64,000 nucleotides of DNA from Isoetes taiwanensis (GCA_021234155.1 JAJEKV010000027.1:13486916-13550915); one strand, 5' to 3'; counted from the first letter of the stretch, positions 25,001 through 36,470 are shown. The notes: a model not told the origin generated them from the sequence alone. Program-made: numbers and translations.

Positions 25001-25115
25001 TATGTACACTCGATTAATCTCGGTCTTGTAAATAATCAAGGAGGATTGATTTCTAAAATTACCATGGCAATATTTTTGAGGTGCAAGGATAGATATGATC
25101 AAATGGCCCGTCCAC
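25001..25115 (-). repeat. Right part of the interrupted Gypsy LTR
   Basis: This stretch continues the LTR cut at 18,385. ACTCGATTAATCTCGGT aligns with ACTCTGACTGATCTCGGT at 33,945, then AAGGAGG, GATTT, TTGAGGTGC and GGCCCGTC occur in the same order and spacing as at 33.97-34.05 kb. Identity is lower than in the left part. The outer end of the LTR (expected ACTAACA on the plus strand) is missing, probably lost at the following repeat. Confidence 0.75.
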
Positions 25116-25456
25116 TAATAAACTTAACATGCTAAACAATAATATATATCATATAGTTTAAGTTATTACATAAATCAATTAAAATTGCCATGTTTATCAT
25201 GTCAGAAAAGTATGTTGATAAATTATATAGTTTAAGTTGTTACAGAGACCAATTAAAATTGCCATGTTTCAATACTATGTCATAAAACAATGTTGTCTTA
25301 TCACCTTAGAAAAATATGTTGATGAACCATATTAGATAACTAGACATGGTTTGTAAACTTTTGAACCCACTAACATGTACTGATTTATAAATTTGTTTTT
25401 CACCAATAAACCATTAACAAAAAATCATAATGGTTCAATTTTGGGGCCTTCCATGA
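25116..25456. repeat. Second, decayed CACTA-like terminal region
   Basis: AACCCACTAACATGTACTGA followed by AATTTTGGGGCCTTCC closely parallels the right end of the 6.6-kb element (CAACCCACAAACATGTATTGG ... AATTTTGGGTGCCTTG). It looks like the end of a related but older element, ending near 25,456. A matching left end was not located; CACTA at 25,113 may or may not be relevant. Confidence 0.55.
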
Positions 25457-26998
25457 GTAGGCAGGTCGGAGGCGGAAAAACCTTGTGCCAGCATTGGATT
25501 GCTGATGAAAAATGGGGACCCATTACCGATTTAAGGAACTGAGCAAGATGCATTTGAGAGCAGCACAAAAACCTGCTTGAAGATGGACTGAAGGATCTGG
25601 TGAGGTCGCGGCATTCTGCAAGAAGGTGTCAAGACCATGAAGCGCATCAGCAGGGCGTTGCCAACCACACTCATTAGCAATATAGATCCAATTCATGGTG
25701 TTATCAAGAGTGGCACCCTCCTCCCAATTGGAGCGGCGAACAAAACGGGGATCCCACCGGAGATCCGTCGAGATCTGAGGTGGAGTCCATCCAGCATAGC
25801 CATCCATGACCTTGGTCCAAAAGGGGCGACGCCAATCAGAGGTCAGGAACCTGTGGCGTGGAGGAACACCTAGGGAAGCATAGGGAGAGGGAACCATGCC
25901 CGCCCGTAGGCGTGGGTTGCTGAGCCTGCTCCCGGAATTCATTGACAAGGGCCGGATCAAGGGCTTCACGGAAAGTGGGCGTCAAGAAAGATACAGACTC
26001 GAAAAGAGCCGGTTCCCTGGGAGCAGTAGCTTGAAGTGTAGAAAATTTTGGTGCAGCCATGGCAAAGATTTGTGGAAAAGAACAGTGATTCAAAGGCGGA
26101 GGACGAAGGCAAAGAACGGAGGACGAAGGCGCAGAGGGACGAAAAGGTTTAGGGCGCGCAAATGGAGGCGAAGAGGCATGATGAGGACGAAACGGCAACC
26201 GTTGATGGTGCCAGGTGTTGAAAGATGCCAAGGAGGCGATTGAGAGGCAAAAATTTGTCTAAGTCCCCAAACAACAAAGGGAGAAGCAATGAACGGTGGA
26301 GATGAGACGTGAGAGAATGATCGGATGTGACAGGTGGCCAAAGGACACACATTAATGTTTGACGGGTATGAAAAGAAGGAATGGCATTTAAAAGTCGGCA
26401 ACTTCGAAGTGGGATATCATTAAAGCGAATGTGGCAGAAGGTACCAGGGCTAGATATGCGGCGGGAGAAAAGATTCTCTTTTTAGAAACAGCCTTGCATT
26501 GCAAACACGTTGGCAATTTATTTGATTGGTCCACGTCGACAAGGAGTTCCTCGGTTGGCTATATAAGACGAACCGGGAGTGAAGCGAAGACATCCGATGG
26601 CGCCGGCATATGGTCTTCTTTGGTTTTGAACGAGAACGCACTATGCCCACTACTTGATCGAGTGGATTACTTGCAAAATGGATTATCCGGACCTCTGGCG
26701 CCGCCAATCGTGGCTTTGAGAATGGATGGTCGGTGTTCCGATGGTGAACATCCCGATCCTAATACCAACGGGATGGAGGTGGTTACGCACTGCTTGGCTG
26801 GGACCCCGAAAGAAACCTTTACCACCTCCTCGCATCACCTCTCGCTCCCAAACCCCGAGTAGAGGGTTTTTTCTTCTTAGGTTTTTAGTAGATAGGGCTC
26901 GAGCCCGTTTTTGTATAGAGGGCGGTGCCCATAAGCCCGAAATAGGCGGGCTGTGCCCACATTTTGTAAAAATTCCACCTATAATATAATATGCCACT
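25457..26998 (-). other. Unassigned segment with broken minus-strand coding fragments
   Basis: Minus-strand frames 26,231-25,836 and 25,969-25,523 overlap and read as one protein with a frameshift. An inner Met near 26,060 starts MAAPKFSTLQATAPREP, and later parts include RWDPRFVRRSNWEEG and NECGWQRPADALHG. I do not recognise the family. Farther out, 26,240-26,998 has promoter-like signals: CTATATAAG on the plus strand at about 26,560 and a CCAAT word nearby on the minus strand. The left side stops where the CACTA-like end begins and the right side stops where the Gypsy element begins, so both edges may be transposon junctions. It could be a gag-like or host fragment. Confidence 0.35.
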
Positions 26999-27003
26999 TT
27001 ATT

Positions 27004-27714
27004 TTAGTCACTTTCGGTTGTGGTTTGAACGACATCTGTTTGTTGATTTTTAAACTTTACGTGTGATGAAATGTTTTGAGGCGAAAAGCCATTAACCAAC
27101 CGATGTAGGTAATGGAGTGCCATCCAACTCACCCCGGTTGGAAAAGCGGCTGGTCGAACCACTTGAACAATTTGATAAGGGCCAAGCCAACGAAACTTAA
27201 GTTTACGGGAAAATTTTTGTAGAGAATCATAAAGAAGAACCAAATCTCCTTAGTTGAATGTTTTTGTCTTAGGACATTTGTCATGTAAAGATTTTTGCAA
27301 CTGTTGTCCATGAAGAACACGAATATAAGCATCCCTTCTAAGTTCATCCAAGCGTTCCAATTGATAGACCCTTTCTTTGAGTCTTTGCGGGGATTATGGG
27401 CGTGCTTGCTTGAAAGCAGTGTTGGAAGGATGTATTCAAAGCGACATAAGAGCTTCTTGACCATAAACCAATTTGAAGGGAGTGTGACCTATAGCTATAT
27501 TGAAACAAGTATTGTAAGCCCAAAGAACAGTAGGAAGCTTGTTTTGCCAGTCTGTGCGAGAAGCGTCACAAATTTTCTTGAGAATGGTGACCAGAGTTTT
27601 GTTGGTGCTTTCTGCCAAACCATTACCTTGAGGATAGTAAGGTGTGCTCTTGTGATGACGTATCAGGAGATAATCCGTCAGCTCCTTAATGGTATGATTG
27701 ATAAAATGAACACC
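27004..27714 (-). pseudogene. Integrase, C-terminal part
   Basis: The frame 27,762-27,436 includes DRGVHFINHTIKELTDYLLI, which carries the second catalytic aspartate of the DDE triad. Farther on is NGLAESTNKTLVTILKK with the glutamate. The frame 27,243-27,004 has KLKFRWLGPYQIVQV, the GPY/F module. A frameshift separates the two. The piece is cut from its N-terminal half by the MITE at 27,723-28,384. Confidence 0.85.
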
Positions 27715-27722
27715 ACGATCAC

Positions 27723-28384
27723 CATGGAATAAATTACTACTCCCATATTTTAATGTAGCCAAAATAGGTTTAGCTAAACTATCTTTAAATTGGGGCTAGA
27801 AGTTTCCAACACTTGGCAAAACTAAATGGTTTTTCTCCATCACAATTTCTTGCGTTTGGCTAAACTTTCACAAAATGGAAAGGCAAATATTAGCCATCAC
27901 GCTATAGTAATATAAAAAAACCCAAGCATTTTGGCAAAGACATTGAATTTATTGTAAATATATAAATCAAGACACAAACATACATGAACATGTTCAAAAA
28001 CCTAAAAAAAAGGGGGACTACATTGTTTCTTTTCCTCTGATGCTTCAACTTTGTACTTGGAACAAGAAAGAAAGTGGAAAAAAAGGAAAAATATAAACCT
28101 ATTTGAAATTTCTTAAAGTTAGTATATACATTGGTGTTGAATTTCAGGCTAATCTATCCATTTTTCCAAGACCACTCTATCTTAGGTTTTAGCTAATCGA
28201 TGTCCCGATGGATATATGCGGAGGTAAAGGTTTGGCTATTCAACCTAAAAACTCACTTGGGCGGAAAAAAATTGGGCTAAAATTTTTTTTTTTTTGGGCA
28301 TTTTTCCATTTACTTTAGCCATTTTCTTGGCAAAACGCTACAAAATAGCCATTTGGCTAACCTTAGCCGTTATTTTATTCCATG
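27723..28384. mobile_element. hAT-like MITE inserted in the integrase, 662 bp
   Basis: Ends are CATGGAATAAA at 27,723 and TTTATTCCATG ending at 28,384, inverted repeats of at least 11 bases. The 8-base duplication ACGATCAC flanks it at 27,715-27,722 and 28,385-28,392. Removing the insert and one duplication rejoins the integrase codons around the second catalytic aspartate. Eight-base duplications with short inverted ends fit hAT elements. It has no transposase; the interior has many TTTAGCTAAAC/TTTGGCTAA motifs near both ends and a T-rich run. Confidence 0.88.
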
Positions 28385-28392
28385 ACGATCAC

Positions 28393-30399
28393 TGACCAGT
28401 TCCGTGGGGCAGCCGAATCGCGTGATGATTTGTTGATAAAGGACCACAGGCGTGCTTCTTTGCGGTGTTGTGCGGAAGTCGCAAGCTTCCGCCCATTTGG
28501 TAGCGTGAGTCGGTGAGAACCGAGAATGTAGCGGGCGGGTGTCTTATATCGCGGGGAGGGTCGATGGGTCCCACAAAATCCATTCCCCATTTACTGAAGG
28601 GAAGTGGCGTGGCAACCGGCGTCAAAGGAAGAGCGTCATGGGCCGTCGGCCGTCCCACACGCTGGCAAGCATCACACGTGCGGGCGTGGGCGTGAGCGTC
28701 TTTGAAGAGCGTGGGCCAATAATAACCCGCCAAGAAGGATTTTTGCGTCTTGAGTGGTGTCACCATGAAAATGACCACCACCTAGCCCTTGATGAGCTTC
28801 TCGGACAATATCTGGGACTTCATGAGGTAGGACACAGCGTCGAAGGATGGTGTCCTTACCCTTTTTGTAGAGATGTCCTGCAACCATGGTGTAGTCACGG
28901 ACCTCGCGGAGAAATTGATGTCGACGGGATTGCCGCTTAGCAGGAGAGAGCGTCGCGTCTTCTGGTGGAAGAGCACCTGTGAGGAGGTACTGCTGAAAGT
29001 CATGGAACCAATGTGGGGTGGCCGTGACCAAAAAGAGTTGAGCGTCAGGAAAGGCGTCTGAGACTCCAGTGGAGGGATCATCTGTGTGGATGCGTGAAAG
29101 ATAATCCGGGACAACATGAGATTTGCCTGCCTTGTGAACAATTTCAAAAGGTGCAAATTCTTGCAGAAGGAGGACCCAACGAGCAATGCGGCCCGTGGGT
29201 GTGTATTTGTTGATCAAATAAAGGATTGCTTGGTGGTCAACAAAGAATTTGATCTGACTGCCCAAAAGGTAGTGACGGAAGCGTTGAACACAGAAAATGA
29301 GACCCAAAGCTTCACGCTCTGTGGCAGAATAGTTGCGCTCAGCAGAATTGAGTTTTCGGCTGGCGTATCGATTTGGTTTGTCAGTGTGCGCATCATATTC
29401 TTGAGAAAGAACAGCTCCAATAGCAAACGCCAAGACATCGACATGAACATGAAAGGGCTTGTCCCATTGAGGAGGAACAAGAACCGGGGCCTGAGTGAGC
29501 AAAAGCTTCAACTGTTGGAAAGCAGCATCCGCCTGGGAATTCCAAGCCCAGGTGGATTCATCACCCGTGAGTTTATGAATGGGATCTGCAATGGCTGCTA
29601 GTCTAGGAATGAAAGTGGAGTAATAATTGACCTTACCCAGGAAAGAGCGTGTCTCCTTGATATTGGCTGGTGCTTGAGCTTTGAGCACACAACTGATTTT
29701 GGCAGGATCTGTGGTGATACCTGCTTTGCTGACAACATGTCCTAACAGAACACCTGAGGTGACGCAAAAGGTGCATTTCTCAGGATTGAGACTAATGCCG
29801 GACTCATCACATTTCTGAAAGACGAGTTCCAACTTATCCAAATGGTCAGCCATGGAACTGTAGGCAGAGAAGTCATCTTGAAAATTTTGTAAGAAGGGAT
29901 TTTCCTTCATAAAATCATGAAAAACTGAGAGCATGATGCGTTGAAACGTGGATGGAGAGTTTGATAAGCCAAAAGGAACCACCTTGTAGGCAAAAGTGCC
30001 CCACGGGGTGGTGAAAGTAGTCTTGAGTTGATCAGATTCTTTGATTGAGATCTGATTGTAGCCAGAAAAACCATCCATGAAGGAGTACATCTCATGTCCG
30101 GTGACCTCTTCGAACACGTGCGTGAAGGGAAGTGGAAAATGATCACGCTCCGTGGCCTGATTGAGTTTTCGGTAGTCCACGCAAACGCGGATCTTACCAT
30201 TGTGTTTGAGTGCAATGACGATGGGGCTCACCCATTCAGAATATTTGACCTCATAGATCAAACCTGCAGCAAGGAGTTTGTCAATTTCCGCCTGGACGAT
30301 CCGCGGTAATTGGGGTTGAGCACATCTTGTCGTTGCTAAACCGGGCGTGCATCGATTTGGTAGGAATGGTGAGTTCCCCAAGCTTTTGTTGATTCCCAA
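28393..30399 (-). pseudogene. Reverse transcriptase, RNase H and N-terminal integrase
   Basis: The 575-residue frame 30,399-28,672 has reverse transcriptase motifs RVCVDYRKLNQATERDHFPL, MDGFSGYNQI and VVPFGLSNSPSTFQRIM. The usual YLDD box is changed to FQDD, keeping both aspartates. RNase H follows with HVHVDVLAFAIGAVLSQ, SATEREAL and FFVDHQAI. The integrase zinc finger starts near residue 540 (histidines in REAHQG and HFHGDT). After a frameshift it continues at 28,781-28,389 with CDACQRVGRP and KWGMDFVGPID (first catalytic aspartate). A further frameshift lies near 28,560. The 3' limit here is the MITE target site. Confidence 0.9.
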
Positions 30400-30599
30400 A
30401 GATCTCTCTGTAGCTCCGGCGAAAATGTGTTTGAACTTTTGAAGAGTTTGGCGACCTGTGGCGATAGGGGCGGAAGATTGGCGAAAGAATCGGACGGTGA
30501 TTATTGCCCACGTCCACGATCTTGACTTCAGGAGTCTGAATATGAGGTATCACTTCTGTGTCCTGGACAATATGAGCAAGCGGTTGAAGCATAACAGGA

Positions 30600-31344
30600 T
30601 CGTGGCACTAGCTGCGTGGTGAAAAAGAGAGGTTCTTTGAAGTTCATCCGGCAAAGGTTGCTTCATGGCAACAGTGTACATCTACGAAAGCTGCGGGAGG
30701 TTCGAAGATCCGAAAAGTGATCAACACGTTGGATTCTATTGCAAGGAGCCGGTAAGGGTCAAACAAAGCAGCCACAACTGGTCCTGATCAAGAGTCATTT
30801 CTCCCCAAGGATCGGCATATTCGGGGTAGGATGACGAGAGAGCGGATTCGCAGTGGAGCTGAACGATAGATATTTTGGGCGTCCTCCGAATGCATGTCGG
30901 AGAGAGAGGGTTCACATGGTCAACGAAATGATCTTGCCTCGTTTCCAAGTCCATGGTGGCATTGAGGTGGCCATCGGTGATGACTAACTAATCCCGTGGC
31001 CCGAATGGATACTCTTGGCTGGCGGAGAAAAGGTCTTCCGACCAACATTTCATAATCACCCGGGATCTTCTCCGACCTTCCAAACACCAAATTCCAAGGG
31101 GAATCGGAGATCACCAATGTTGATGTGAAGAAGAAGCGTGGCGGACCTTGAGGTCTTGTGATATGGCCATTAGCCAATTTGATGTCATATGGGGCAACGA
31201 AAGAGTTGTTTGATGCCCATTTGTTTGCGGAGGAGTTTATCCGTGATGAGATTGATCTGCGCTACCCCGTCAATTTGAACATGATTGACTTGTTGATTGC
31301 CCAAGTGGCATGGACCGTGGGTGTGGAGGTAGCAACAGCCCCAA
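30600..31344 (-). pseudogene. Retropepsin (aspartic protease) and linker, decayed
   Basis: The minus strand reads IDGVAQINLITDKLL around 31,230-31,270, which resembles the D-S/T/G-G active-site loop with a changed residue. After a stop it continues with LANGHITRPQG and later YEMLVGRPFL near 31,040-31,160, both typical of plant Gypsy proteases. Stops and frameshifts are frequent. The linker to reverse transcriptase at 30,400-30,900 has no domain I can name. Confidence 0.65.
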
Positions 31345-33516
31345 CTAAAACAAGTCGGGGAGTGGTAACTGGTCCTTGAGAGCAGGACAGAGTTTCAAAA
31401 TTGTTGCCAAGCTTAAAGGAATTTTGATCTTGGCCAGCTCCTCTTGGAGTTCCAGAGGCACATGAGAAAAAGGATTAGCTGGATCCATGGGTGCTGGAGT
31501 GCGTGGTAAGGAAGCAACAACTTCTTTGAGCAGGTCAACCTCTGCAGCAATATTTGGATATGTCTGAGAGCGTGGAGGTTGAGATGTGGAAGGTGTATCT
31601 TGGCGTTGTTGAGCTCTGGTGGTGGCATGAACATTTGCCAACGTTCGGCCTTCAGCAGCTTGCATGAGGTTCAAAATGCTTTGGCGAACTTTAGGCATGA
31701 CATGCGGCATGAGTTTCTCCAAGTCAGGTGCAAAGTGAACCTTTTTTTCTTCGTCATGAGGAATGGTGTCGACTGCAAAGGCAGGTTGCGTGCCATTAGG
31801 GATAATGGTTAAGGGGCGTGACGCCCTGGTCTGGCGTGAAACCAAACCAACCCAATTTGATGGCTGAACTGGAGGATTAAGGGTCTGAAAAATTTCTTCC
31901 TGTGCTTGTTGATCCAGCTGTGGTTGATTTGCAGGAGCTGGTTGATAGCGTGATTGCTGAGGCGCTCTTGGTGGCTTCTTAAGAACGGGTCGCGGGCCTT
32001 GTTTGCCATTAGCAATCCAGAGTTGGTAAGCCGTGAGGCGGACCGATGTGGTCTGATTGGTGCCAGGAAGCTGCACCTGACACGCCGTGGTGGTATGACC
32101 CCATTCTTGACAGTAATAACACTGAGCTTTAGAAGGATCAAAAGGAGGACGTGGGTTGGGTCCCCGTTGTTGCTCCTGTTGCTGATAAAGTTGATTGGGT
32201 TGCGCCTGTAGTGGTGGCTGCTGATAGTGCGATTGTTGCTGAGGTGTGGTTTGCACTTGATAAACCAGTTTGTTGCGGAAAGGTGTTGGATGAGTGCGAG
32301 TGCACTCCTCTGTGGCATGATTGCACATGTTGCATCTTTTGCAATGAGGCGGGCCATTGGTGGAGTTGCACTCATTTGCCAAGTGGCCTTGGTATTTGCA
32401 GATATGGCACCAGATCTGACTGCGCTGCGGATTGGCGTGTTGAGGCTGGACAGCAGTCTGTGGAACCATGACGGGTGGAATGAAAGGGAGCTCCTGAAGA
32501 GCCACGCCACGAGAGGAAACATTGACTGAGTGATTGACAAGGTCGATAGCCTGTTCTAAAGTCTTGGGACGCAGGTATTCAGTCATGAGTCGATTAGCTG
32601 GAGGAAGTCCTTGGAGAAACCAGACCAAAATCTGGCTCTGTGTTGGGTACTCCTTGAGCTTGCTGAGCAGAATGTGAAGACGATCTGCAAAATCCCGGGC
32701 AGACTCCGTGGGCTCTTGTTGAAGGTCATTGAGTTGTTTGAGATGAAGTTGATCATCATCCGTGGTCCCATAGTGAGAAAGAAAAGCAGTTCTCATTTCT
32801 GACCAATCTTGTTTCCAGTGGCTTTTGTTGGACATGAGCCATTGATGAGGAGAGCCACGCAGGGTGGTGGAAAAGATGTGGAATTTCAGTGGAGGTTGCG
32901 CATGACCATTTAGGACAGCTAGAGCCTCAAATTCTTCCATGTGGGCCTGAGCACTTTGGTCTAAGGGTTTGCCTTTCGTGTTGCCAAAGGTGGGATAAGT
33001 CAATTTAAGAGTCTGAAAGGTAGATGTGAAAGTGCTTGGCTGGACAGGAACAGTATAGTGTGTATATTGAGGTGGAGTTGGAGGTGGTATAGTGCTTGAA
33101 GGACCTTAATGAAGGGGTGACTGCGGCGGAGGTACTGAAGGTGTCTGAGCATTGGTTTTGAGGTCGGTAAGGTTGTAAACATGAAGAGTGGTGGGAAATG
33201 TAGGGAAAGGAAATTCCTGGGTAGGCGCAAAAGAGACCTGTGGATATCCCTGCCCACCCGGGGGAGATGATGGTTGTGAGGGAAGAGGCGTATGGCCTGA
33301 AGAGTGATGGATGTAGGCATGTTCAGGGGTATGAAAGTAAGGTTGAGAAGGTTGAGTCTGATAGGGCTCCTGATAGTGATGAGGTGACTGAGGCTGTGAG
33401 CAATGTTTGCACGCTTGGGGGGGAACTGGACGAGACAGACACGAGGGGTGGTGGCGCCCGGATCGAGCCCTAGACCGAATGTGGCCTCCCTCAATGTCAT
33501 AAGCAGATCCATACAT
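31345..33516 (-). pseudogene. Gag with retrotransposon capsid domain and zinc knuckles
   Basis: The 552-residue frame 33,003-31,345 has the capsid-type domain (residues about 35-190: LRGSPHQWLMSNK, FLSHYGTTDDDQL, SARDFADRLHILLSKL). It is followed by cysteine-rich segments CHICKYQGHLANEC, CKRCNMCNHATEEC and CYYCQEWGHTTTAC, and glutamine/proline-rich linkers. The same frame continues upstream through one TAA near 33,105 into a proline/histidine/glutamine-rich N-terminus starting MYGSAYDIEGGHIRSR at 33,516, so the true Gag was about 720 residues. Gag packages element RNA into particles. Confidence 0.85.
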
Positions 33517-33734
33517 GTCGCGGTCACAGTTTCCGGCCGATGATGGCGCCCAAGCGAGATGCCGCTCGAGAAAGGAGTTCTTCCGGGTGAAGTTTCTACG
33601 TATATGGCGGCGTAAGAAAGTAGGATGGAATCGACCCGCAAGCGCGGCATGTGTTTGGGGCACAGGTTCGGGAACTCCTGGAAGACAGCCCTCTGTGAGG
33701 ACCCGTGGATCTAACAGGAGAGTCCGGGGGACTA

Positions 33735-34196
33735 TGTCACGCGGGATTTGCAAGAAGAGAACAAGAAGAAGGAAACAGAACAAAGAGAACAATGAGAGGA
33801 AAATGATAAGCTTCCTTGATATCAATGATGAACATACATGAGCTCTCGCAATCGAGAGAAAACTGAAAAGAGACAAGACTCAAAACTCATCTAGCCCTCA
33901 TATGCTAGCTCTACTCATATATATAGTACAATGGCACTCTGACTGATCTCGGTGCCGACTCCTTGAAGGAGGCCTGATTTGCAGGAATGCTGGCGGTGCC
34001 TCTTGAGGTGCCTGGGATCACGCTGACGCGGGCGGTGATGGCCCGTCACTTGTCTGAGCGGCGTCTCTTGAGCGGCTGCTGCTTGGTCTTCTGTGGGGCC
34101 TTGGATGGCTGACCCGTGGTTGACTGCGGGTCCTTGTTCTTGACCTGGTCCGTCGTATGCATGAATAGTCCTGTACCAGGAGGCACAGGACTAACA
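33735..34196 (-). repeat. 5' LTR of the Ty3/Gypsy element
   Basis: On the minus strand it starts TGTTAGTCCTGTGCC and ends CGCGTGACA, so it has TG...CA ends, 462 bp. A TATATATGAG box lies about 175 bases from the inner end. Two other LTRs of the same family occur at 18,174-18,385 plus 25,001-25,115 and at 48,933-49,373. Confidence 0.8.
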
Positions 34197-34684
34197 TTGA
34201 TGTTCATTGATTATGTCCACAATCCACATGGTATATTTTTGGGTTGCCCCTAGGGGGGCAAACCCTCGTTTATGTGGGTATGTGGGCATATTCAAGTATA
34301 TACTGGCATATACCTAGCATATGCTGATGACTGCTAAAAACTGGCTGCTGCCTGTAAATGGTCGGTCATCCAGCCCCATTATCAGCCTGCTACACAAACG
34401 CTATCCGCCGGACTTGGCTATGGCTTCTGCACCTCGGATTCTGCCCTCCCTTCCGCACCTTCCGTCAGGGTTCTGGCAAGTTGAGAACATGTTTATCCCT
34501 TCCTTATACCCTCTAGGGCATAATCTCATCTCCCTTAATCTCAGCTATGCAACTCTTGACGATTTGGGAGATTTTTGCCCTTCTTTCTTTACCGCTCAGC
34601 TCATCCAAATAGGTGACTATATTATTTACTGCAGGTTCACTGGAAAGTTTTCTTCTACGACATTAATAAGTAATGTAACTGCAG
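34197..34684. other. Spacer upstream of the WDR70 fragment
   Basis: No clear coding exon. A plus frame at 34,321-34,707 is open for 128 codons but shows no recognised domain. If a first WDR70 exon exists here I could not see it. Several TATATACTGGCATATACC words lie at 34,290-34,325. Confidence 0.35.
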
Positions 34685-35351
34685 GCACTTGGATACCCCT
34701 TAACTGATCAGGCAGACATTCATGAAGAACTGGGGGCTCAGTTTCCGTTATCGTTTGGGAAAAAAGAAGAGAAGCGTACACTTGAGGACATCCATTCCAA
34801 AACAAAACGTTTGGAAACGATGGCTACTACATCTACGAAGTCAGGGTCAGGAACTAAAAAGTCTAAGTTATCATTAACACATCCAAAGCAAAGTCAAGGT
34901 GGAGATGATTTGGTTGGAAGTCTAGCAAGTCCTGGTTCAACTTCACCAGATCATGATGACAATATGATAGGTCCACCATTGCCGCCTAAAGACCTTAATT
35001 CTGGTGAAGAAGATGATGACGAGGATGTTGAAGCTGATGATTATGACCCAGTTGTAAATATAGATGAGTATCAAGTTCCTCTTAGCAATGAGATTGTTCT
35101 GAGAGGACATACAAAGGTACTATACGACACATTCATAATTTATGATCATGGAGGTTGTTAATAGACATTTTGAATTTATCTTTTGCAGGTGGTTTCTGCC
35201 TTAGCCATTGATCCAACAGGGTCTAGGGTTTTAACTGGTAGCTATGACTACATGGTAAAGATGTATGATTTTCAAGGCATGGATACCCGTCTGCGATCCT
35301 TCCGGCAATTGGAACCATTTGAGGGATGCTACAGGTTCAGCCCAGGCCAAG
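34685..35351 (+). pseudogene. WDR70-like gene, 5' exons only
   Basis: WDR70 (gastrulation defective 1 homologue) is a nuclear WD40 protein. Exon 34,685-35,116 follows a TGCAG acceptor and encodes ELGAQFPLSFGKKEEK and LEDIHSKTKRLE, an acidic DDDEDVEADDYDP tract, then LSNEIVLRGHTK. Exon 35,189-35,351 gives VVSALAIDPTGSRVLTGSYD, KMYDFQGMDTRLRSFRQLEP, the first WD40 repeat of WDR70. Both splice borders are standard and the 432-base first exon keeps phase. Family members continue for hundreds more residues, but here the match stops at about LEPFEGC and no later WDR70 exon is found downstream. The initiator Met is also not identified; the Met at 34,811 is internal by comparison with relatives. Confidence 0.8.
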
Positions 35352-36470
35352 GTATTATAATTTAAATTTTTGGGTGGCATTATAAAAGCAGTTAAACAGC
35401 TATTCATTTTTTGTTTAATGATTGAAATTCTACTGTTGGTCAAGTAAAACGCCTCTATTACCTGGACAGTAATAGCGTACATTCTCTTATGGTCTCAAAC
35501 AAAGAAAAGACATTTTTAAAGCACATTCATTTGTAAAAACCAAATTATGGGCCTAGTGGAATCATGTTGACATATTATACTCTTTGTTAGGAAACTCTAC
35601 ACCTAATGTGCAGTTTCTGCGTCCTGTTCCTTTTCTTGGTTCCAAGTCTTGTTTAAGTAAAGAAAAGAGCATGTTTCAAGCACGTGCATTTTTCTATATG
35701 CATTGTAGAAATTGAGAACATATTATACTTTGTTTTCTGCAATGATGACTTGCTTAAATGAAGATCTGTCTCTAGTGAAGTTGTAGATTAGCTGGTAAGA
35801 GCTGCAGATTTATTCTTTGAGCTCCTGCAAGGACACATGACTCTATCAGCTTATATGTCCATCCATTCGCACTCGCTAGTAGGTTGACCTAGGTTTGAGA
35901 TCTTGTTGACTTTTCTCGATTGTCACATTTCAATAATAAACCCGACTTGATAGGTTAGCATAAATAAGACCGCATTGCTTGAAATCGCATCCCTCACGTG
36001 TCCGATAACACCATTCGGTTTTCAGCCTTATGGAGGTATATAGATCTTTGGGAAATAAGACTTAATTAATCAGCAAGTCCAAACCTCGTGAAAACGTTCT
36101 TTGGGTGCTTTTATTCATAATTGTCCCAGTATTGCAAATGATGACGATTGAAATGTAGTATTAAATGCTCATCCGGTTGTCTATATGACTTTTCGATGTT
36201 ATCATAGTTCTTCTATTCGCTTGGCGACAAGGGTTGGGCGTGGCTTAAACAATGCAAAGCAGAAAGGTATGAAGATTGAAGAACCGATCCACTCCTAGCA
36301 AGAAATGTATTTTAAAGTCTGCATGGAATGTCTTTAAGTTGAAGAAGCTAAGCAGGGAGCCTCTAACAGATCAAGTGTTGGAGGACTATCTCAAGTTATG
36401 ATTTAGTGCTGAATCTATAAGGTCAGGTTTGGAGTTGTATTTTTTAAATCTAATTGTGTCAAATTTGCAG
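35352..36470. other. Junction between WDR70 and TFIIIC delta exons
   Basis: About 1.1 kb of AT-rich sequence with no exon of either gene that I can recognise. It could be intron remnants from both genes or contain the breakpoint that joined them. Confidence 0.4.

Larger units (their letters stand above)
26999..34196 (-). mobile_element. Ty3/Gypsy LTR retrotransposon, decayed, lacking its 3' LTR
   Basis: Order on the minus strand is 5' LTR (33,735-34,196), leader, Gag, protease, reverse transcriptase, RNase H, integrase, which is the Ty3/Gypsy arrangement. Each coding part has stops or frameshifts. The integrase is split by a MITE. The 3' LTR that should lie below 27.0 kb is absent, so the copy is truncated at about 26,999. 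No chromodomain was seen after the integrase GPY-like motif. The reverse transcriptase resembles non-chromodomain plant lineages (Tat/Athila-like), but that placement is only by eye. I could not find a standard tRNA primer site next to the LTR. Confidence 0.9.

Noticed and set aside
26431-26862. 143-codon plus-strand frame behind a CTATATAAG box as a small gene.
   Set aside because: No recognisable protein, and overlapping frames of similar length exist on the other strand; left as unassigned.
28539-28940. 133-codon plus-strand frame and neighbouring plus-strand frames to 29.6 kb.
   Set aside because: They are antisense to reverse transcriptase, RNase H and integrase, which have unmistakable motifs.
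33106-33876. 256-codon minus-strand frame as a separate gene.
   Set aside because: Its first part is LTR and leader, also present at 18.1 kb; the rest is the Gag N-terminus, in frame with Gag through one stop.
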